From assembly GCA_030532895.1 (NCBI GenBank), contig JAUNKF010000012.1:34974-98973 (forward strand): a stretch of 64,000 nt of DNA, written 5' to 3'. Position 1 is the stretch's first letter. The number at the start of each line of letters is the position of its first letter. The translations under genes were made by a program, and so were the position numbers. The DNA is from Lautropia sp. (lineage in GTDB: Bacteria > Pseudomonadota > Gammaproteobacteria > Burkholderiales > Burkholderiaceae_E). Below, one piece after another: positions 60,701 to 64,000 of this stretch. The notes under the pieces are model-generated. The model was not told where the DNA came from. It saw only the letters and a program-made list of their open reading frames with translations, and did not search any database.

Positions 60701-60957
60701 AACGACACCTCGCGCGGCAGGCTGCCTGGGCCGTGGTCGCGTTCGATGTTGATTTCATCGTGTCCGGCCAGAGGGGACGCGCGCATGAAATCCACCAGTG
60801 ATTGTTGGCTGCCAGAGAGGCGGTCGAACAGCTCACGAGACAGCACCACGGCCACAGACTTCCCGTGCAGGGTGATGTCCTGTGGACCTTTCTGTGCCGC
60901 GAGTTTGACCAACTCTGAAAACCGCGCCTTGGCGGTCTGCATCTGCCAGGTTTGCAT
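60697..60957 (-). CDS. Phd/YefM-type antitoxin, second module
   Basis: This 86-residue antitoxin has WQMQTAKARFSELVKLAAQK and GPQDITLHGKSVAVVLSREL, the Phd/YefM DNA-binding fold, and an acidic C-terminal part for toxin binding. It precedes the toxin on the same strand. A possible operator lies just upstream at 60977-60991. Confidence 0.88.
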   Translation of the reverse strand: MQTWQMQTAKARFSELVKLAAQKGPQDITLHGKSVAVVLSRELFDRLSGSQQSLVDFMRASPLAGHDEINIERDHGPGSLPREVSF

Positions 60958-60976
60958 GGGTTTGCTCCAGAAGTCT

Positions 60977-60991
60977 GTCAGGTCTGACCTG
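60977..60991 (-). promoter_or_regulatory. Candidate operator of the second toxin-antitoxin module
   Basis: GTCAGGTCTGAC (60977-60988) is a palindrome overlapping CAGGTCTGACCTG (60979-60991), 20 to 34 bases upstream of the antitoxin start, a suitable place for Phd/YefM autoregulation. It is short and could be chance. Confidence 0.4.
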
Positions 60992-61100
60992 TTTGTACCG
61001 AATGTTAACTGTCTCGCGCCATGATGTCCATGGTGGGCTGGAACACTTTTGCGCCGGTTGGTTGCTCGTGCCGATGCCGGGCGGGTACAAGGGAGGACGG

Positions 61101-61178
61101 TTCCTTCGCGTTCAGCAAGAGGGGCGCAGGCGTCCGTTGGCGGAAGCCTTGGCCAGCATGTTCAACATCGACAGGTAG
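61101..61178 (+). pseudogene. Decayed third antitoxin, C-terminal fragment
   Basis: The frame FLRVQQEGRRRPLAEALASM, then FNIDR and a stop, matches the C-terminal part of the antitoxin at 59500 (QQPRRRSLAEALASMPNVGR) in protein and DNA. The ribbon-helix-helix part and the toxin gene are missing. It is probably a leftover of another FitA/VapB copy. Confidence 0.65.
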
Positions 61179-61192
61179 CCGGGCCCTGGACA

Positions 61193-62098
61193 TCAGTTAG
61201 CCCAGGAAGGATGCCGGAACACTTTCGCCAGATGCGCGACGAACAGGCGCACGCGAGCCGGTGTCAGGGTACGGGCCGGCGTCACGGCATGGATGCCACT
61301 GGCGGGCAGCCTGCAATCGGGCAACACCTGCTGAAGGCGCCCCGACCTCAGATCGTCATGCACATGCCACACCGAATGCATGGCAATGCCCAGTCCGTTG
61401 AGGGCCGCGTGACGCAGGGCGTCACCAAAATTGCTCCGGAAAACGCCTGCTACGCGCAACTGATGCGTCTGGCCGATGGCGTCCTCCAGCCGCCAGAGAT
61501 GGGGCGTGTCGTGGTGCCCGGTCTGCACGATGCAGTCGTGCGTCAGCAGGTCTGCCGGTTGTGCCGGTGTGCCCCGGCGACGCAGGTAATCGGGCGAGGC
61601 ACAGAGTATGCGTTCATTGTCGGCCAGCCGGCGTGAGACGAGCGATGAATCCTCCAGCACGCCGATGCGGATGGCCAGATCGAAGCCTTCACCCACCAGA
61701 TCGACCTGCCGGTCATCCAGATGCAGATGGATGTTGAGTCCGGGGTGCATGGCGAGAAAGGTGGGCAGCAGCGGTGCGATGTACTGGTTGCCGAAGGAGG
61801 CCGGGGCCGTGACCTTCAGCGTGCCGCTGACGGCGCCGCCCCGCTGTTGCAGACGGTTGCCCAGCGCTTCGAGTTCTTCCACGAGCGGTCGGCCTTCCTG
61901 CGCCAGCAGCTGGCCCTCGGGGGTCGGGTAGAGGCGGCGTGTGGTGCGGTGAAGTAGCCGCACGCCCAGTTCGGCTTCCAGCCGCTGTAGGCGCTGGCTG
62001 GCCACGGCGGTCGACAGATCCAGCTGACGTGCAGCGGCGCTGATGGAGCCGTGCGCCAGCACCTGCAGGAATAGGGCGATGTCATCGAGGCGGTTCAT
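61193..62098 (-). CDS. LysR family transcriptional regulator
   Basis: The 301-residue protein has an N-terminal winged helix (NRLDDIALFLQVLAHGSISA, AARQLDLSTAVASQRLQRLEAELGVRLLHRTTRR abbreviated) and the CrgA/PA2758-like substrate domain with VTAPASFGNQYIAPLLPTF and DLAIRIG. The ATG at 62098 is the family start (an open frame extends to 62137). It is divergent from an MFS exporter gene 328 bp away and probably controls it through the palindrome at 62275. Confidence 0.92.
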   Translation of the reverse strand: MNRLDDIALFLQVLAHGSISAAARQLDLSTAVASQRLQRLEAELGVRLLHRTTRRLYPTPEGQLLAQEGRPLVEELEALGNRLQQRGGAVSGTLKVTAPASFGNQYIAPLLPTFLAMHPGLNIHLHLDDRQVDLVGEGFDLAIRIGVLEDSSLVSRRLADNERILCASPDYLRRRGTPAQPADLLTHDCIVQTGHHDTPHLWRLEDAIGQTHQLRVAGVFRSNFGDALRHAALNGLGIAMHSVWHVHDDLRSGRLQQVLPDCRLPASGIHAVTPARTLTPARVRLFVAHLAKVFRHPSWAN

Positions 62099-62274
62099 GG
62101 GGGGATGGATGTGGGGGCAGAAGGAAGCTGTCCGCACAGCCCGTCATCATCGATGTGAAGGCGTGGCGCGAGGGCAGGTTGATCGGCGTGGCGTGCCTGA
62201 TCGGGTGTGTGCCCGTTGGTTGGCTGGTAGCGAATGGCAGTGCTGATGGTGGCACAGCCTATTGTCAACCGTAT

Positions 62275-62291
62275 CTTGAAACTGATTCAAG
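62275..62291. promoter_or_regulatory. LysR-type operator candidate
   Basis: CTTGAAACTGATTCAAG has perfect six-base arms around five bases and contains a T-N11-A core, the LysR binding form. It lies in the 328 bp gap between the regulator and the MFS gene, otherwise without supported genes. Confidence 0.6.
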
Positions 62292-62426
62292 GCATGGACG
62301 GTTTTTTGATTGAATCGGCGTGCGTACAGTGTTGCCCATGGTCAGGTGCGGGTCGTGCCGCTACCCGCATCGGGAAGCGCCCGTGTCCGGGCTGTCTTTT
62401 CCCTTCGTTCAGACAAAGGGCCTGCC

Positions 62427-63665
62427 ATGTCCGTTTCTGCCTCTCCTGCTTCTTCTTCCGACGTCGAACCGTCTGCCGGCCGCGCGCGCATGCCGATGTC
62501 GGTCTACGCACTCACGATCGGTTCCTTCGGCATCGGCACCACCGAGTTCATCATCATGGGGCTGCTGGTGCAGGTGGCGACCGAGTTGGAGGTATCCCTG
62601 CCGCAGGCCGGCTTGTTGATCTCAGGTTATGCACTGGGCGTCTTCGTGGGGGCACCGCTGCTCACGCTTGCCACACGCCGTCTGCCGCACAAGATCACGC
62701 TGGTGGCGCTGATGATGATCTTCACGCTCGGGAACCTGGCCTGTGCGCTGGCACCCAGTTACGGCTGGCTGATGGCGGCCCGGGTCCTGACCTCGCTGGC
62801 GCACGGTACCTACTTTGGTGTCGGCGCCGTGGTGGCGACCCGCCTCGTGGGGCCGGAGCGGCAGGCGCAGGCCATCGCCATCATGTTCACCGGCCTGACG
62901 GTCGCCACGCTGCTGGGCGTGCCCGCCGGAGCCTGGCTGGGTCTGCAACATGGCTGGCGGGCGACCTTCTGGGCTGTGAGCGGCATCGGTCTGCTGGCTA
63001 CGCTGGTGGTCTTTCTGCGGGTGCCCGCCACCCGGGCGGACGACACGGACGGCTCCGTCCTGAGCGAGGTGCGTCAGGTGTTGCGTCTGCCCGTGCTGCT
63101 GGGGCTGTTGATGACGGTGCTGGGCTTTGGGGGTCTGTTCGTCGTGCACACCTATATCCAGCCGATCCTGATGCAGGTCTCGGGTTTTGCGGAAAGCGCG
63201 GTTTCGCCGCTCCTGCTGCTTTTTGGCGTGGGCATGGTGGTGGGCGGGTTGCTGGGGGGACGGCTTGCCGATCGAGGGGTGGGGCGCGCGCTGATCCTCA
63301 GCCTGCTGGGACTGGCCGTTGTGCTGGCGGCGATGCGCTGGGGGATGCCTGATCGCTGGCTGGCCGCCATCTTCACGCTGCTGCTGGGCGCTGCGGCCTT
63401 CGCCACGGTACCCGCCCTGCAGATGTGGGTGCTGCAGCGTGCGGGCTCGGCCCAGAGTCTGGCTTCGAGCCTGAACATCGGTGCCTTCAACCTGGGCAAC
63501 GCCATCGGTGCGTGGCTGGGCAGCCTGGTGATCGCGCAGGGCGCCGGCCTGAAGTGGCTGCCGATGGTGGGGGCCCTGATGCCATTGATCGCGGTCGGTG
63601 TGGCCATGCCGGCGTTGCGCCTGTCTCCTCGCATGGCCGATGGAAAGGCATCGAAGCAGGCTTGA
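62427..63665 (+). CDS. MFS transporter, DHA1 family (AraJ/NepI-like)
   Basis: This 412-residue, 12-helix exporter opens MPMSVYALTIGSFGIGTTEF, then IIMGLLVQVATELEVSLPQA, the beginning typical of sugar/nucleoside/drug efflux proteins such as AraJ, NepI and YdhP. Motif A-like LATRRLPHKITLVALM and motif C-like LLGVPAGAWLGLQHGWRATF are present. ATG 62427 is chosen because homology starts soon after. It is likely controlled by the divergent LysR gene. Confidence 0.9.
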   Translation: MSVSASPASSSDVEPSAGRARMPMSVYALTIGSFGIGTTEFIIMGLLVQVATELEVSLPQAGLLISGYALGVFVGAPLLTLATRRLPHKITLVALMMIFTLGNLACALAPSYGWLMAARVLTSLAHGTYFGVGAVVATRLVGPERQAQAIAIMFTGLTVATLLGVPAGAWLGLQHGWRATFWAVSGIGLLATLVVFLRVPATRADDTDGSVLSEVRQVLRLPVLLGLLMTVLGFGGLFVVHTYIQPILMQVSGFAESAVSPLLLLFGVGMVVGGLLGGRLADRGVGRALILSLLGLAVVLAAMRWGMPDRWLAAIFTLLLGAAAFATVPALQMWVLQRAGSAQSLASSLNIGAFNLGNAIGAWLGSLVIAQGAGLKWLPMVGALMPLIAVGVAMPALRLSPRMADGKASKQA

Positions 63666-63741
63666 TTATCAAGCCTGGCTGGAAGGTGATTCAAGATTTC
63701 CGGGGTTTTTCCTGTCGTTCCTGCTCGGCATGATGGTGGCT

Positions 63742-63785
63742 CGGCACGGCGATCGTTCAGGGTATCTCTGACCGTGCCGTTTTTC
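63742..63785 (+). terminator. Terminator after the MFS gene
   Basis: CGGCACGG (63742-63749) pairs with CCGTGCCG (63772-63779), followed by TTTTTC. It ends MFS transcription before the aldo/keto reductase gene. Confidence 0.78.
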
Positions 63786-63807
63786 ATGCACTCAGGAGGA
63801 AAACACC

Positions 63808-64000
63808 GTGCAATATCGCTATCTTGGGCATTCGGGTCTGAAGGTTTCCGCCTTCGGTTTTGGTGTGGGTACCTTTGGCGGCCAGGGGCCGCTGTTCTCG
63901 GCCTGGGGCGATACCGATGAAAGCGCTGCCCGTCGGCTGCTCGACATCGCCATCGACGCCGGGGTGAATTTTTTCGATACCGCCGATGTCTATTCCGATG
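63808..64000 (+). CDS. Aldo/keto reductase, 5' part only
   Basis: The gene runs off the window. It starts at GTG 63808 after CAGGAGGAAAACACC. The 64 visible residues, [20 protein letters not shown] with GTFGG and later [19 protein letters not shown], are the first strand and the active-site Asp-x-x-x-Tyr region (DTADVY) of NADPH-dependent aldo/keto reductases of the YajO/Tas kind. Confidence 0.9.
   Translation, partial: MQYRYLGHSGLKVSAFGFGVGTFGGQGPLFSAWGDTDESAARRLLDIAIDAGVNFFDTADVYSD

Overview
This 64 kb window is high-GC, densely packed bacterial chromosome. The gene content points to a betaproteobacterium of the order Burkholderiales: a tkt-gap-pgk ... pyk-fba ... purC-purE-purK-threonylcarbamoyl-AMP synthase order, a complete cbb3 oxidase locus next to hemN and fnr, UbiD, and an HrcA/CIRCE heat-shock site. 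The genus cannot be fixed from sequence alone. No rRNA, tRNA, CRISPR array, intact insertion sequence or prophage was seen.

Layout. 0-8.5 kb: an orphan CIRCE element, a PBP4-type peptidase (dacB), and a minus-strand group made of a choline/carnitine O-acyltransferase, a small membrane protein and a BCCT transporter. A RarD-type exporter diverges from an Lrp/AsnC regulator. 8.5-11.9 kb: a four-carbon acid sugar (tetronate) operon whose kinase, aldolase and isomerase are intact but whose two dehydrogenase genes are truncated (3' stub of ltnD, 5' stub of denD). 12-24 kb: glutathione-degrading ChaC and gamma-glutamyltransferase, UbiD, a lytic transglycosylase with a Lys/Ala-rich linker, an FAD oxidoreductase, a DHA2 transporter, a membrane-anchored barnase-type RNase with a barstar, and RsmE. 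24.5-30 kb: a 294 bp inverted-repeat element, then tkt, gap and pgk. 30-34.5 kb: two paralogous lipoproteins, a carboxymuconolactone decarboxylase-like protein, a hypothetical gene with a damaged 5' end, and hemN. 34.5-45 kb: fnr, then the cbb3 locus read leftward (ccoI, ccoS, ccoN, ccoO, ccoQ, ccoP, ccoG, ccoH and a SafE-like protein). FNR boxes lie between hemN and fnr and upstream of ccoN. 45-54.6 kb: pyk, class I aldolase, a NERD-domain helicase, a DUF481 outer-membrane protein, purC, purE, purK and a Sua5-type tRNA-modification enzyme. 54.6-64 kb: a benzoate-CoA-ligase-like protein lacking the catalytic lysine, transporters, a TetR/HPP pair with two palindromic operators, two toxin-antitoxin modules plus a third decayed antitoxin, a LysR/MFS pair and the start of an aldo/keto reductase.

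How the parts fit. The glycolysis/purine block that is contiguous in many Burkholderiales is split here by about 15 kb carrying microaerobic respiration and heme synthesis genes. FNR probably ties hemN, fnr and the cco operon together. Several loci show decay (tetronate operon ends, the gene beside hemN, the third antitoxin). A short dispersed intergenic repeat occurs in both orientations across the window. Many conserved enzymes carry long Ala/Ser/Pro-rich insertions, which appears to be a trait of this lineage. The most interesting candidates are the acyltransferase/BCCT group, the probable acyl-CoA-ligase pseudoenzyme, the twice-truncated tetronate operon, and the dispersed repeat with its 33 bp inverted-repeat element.
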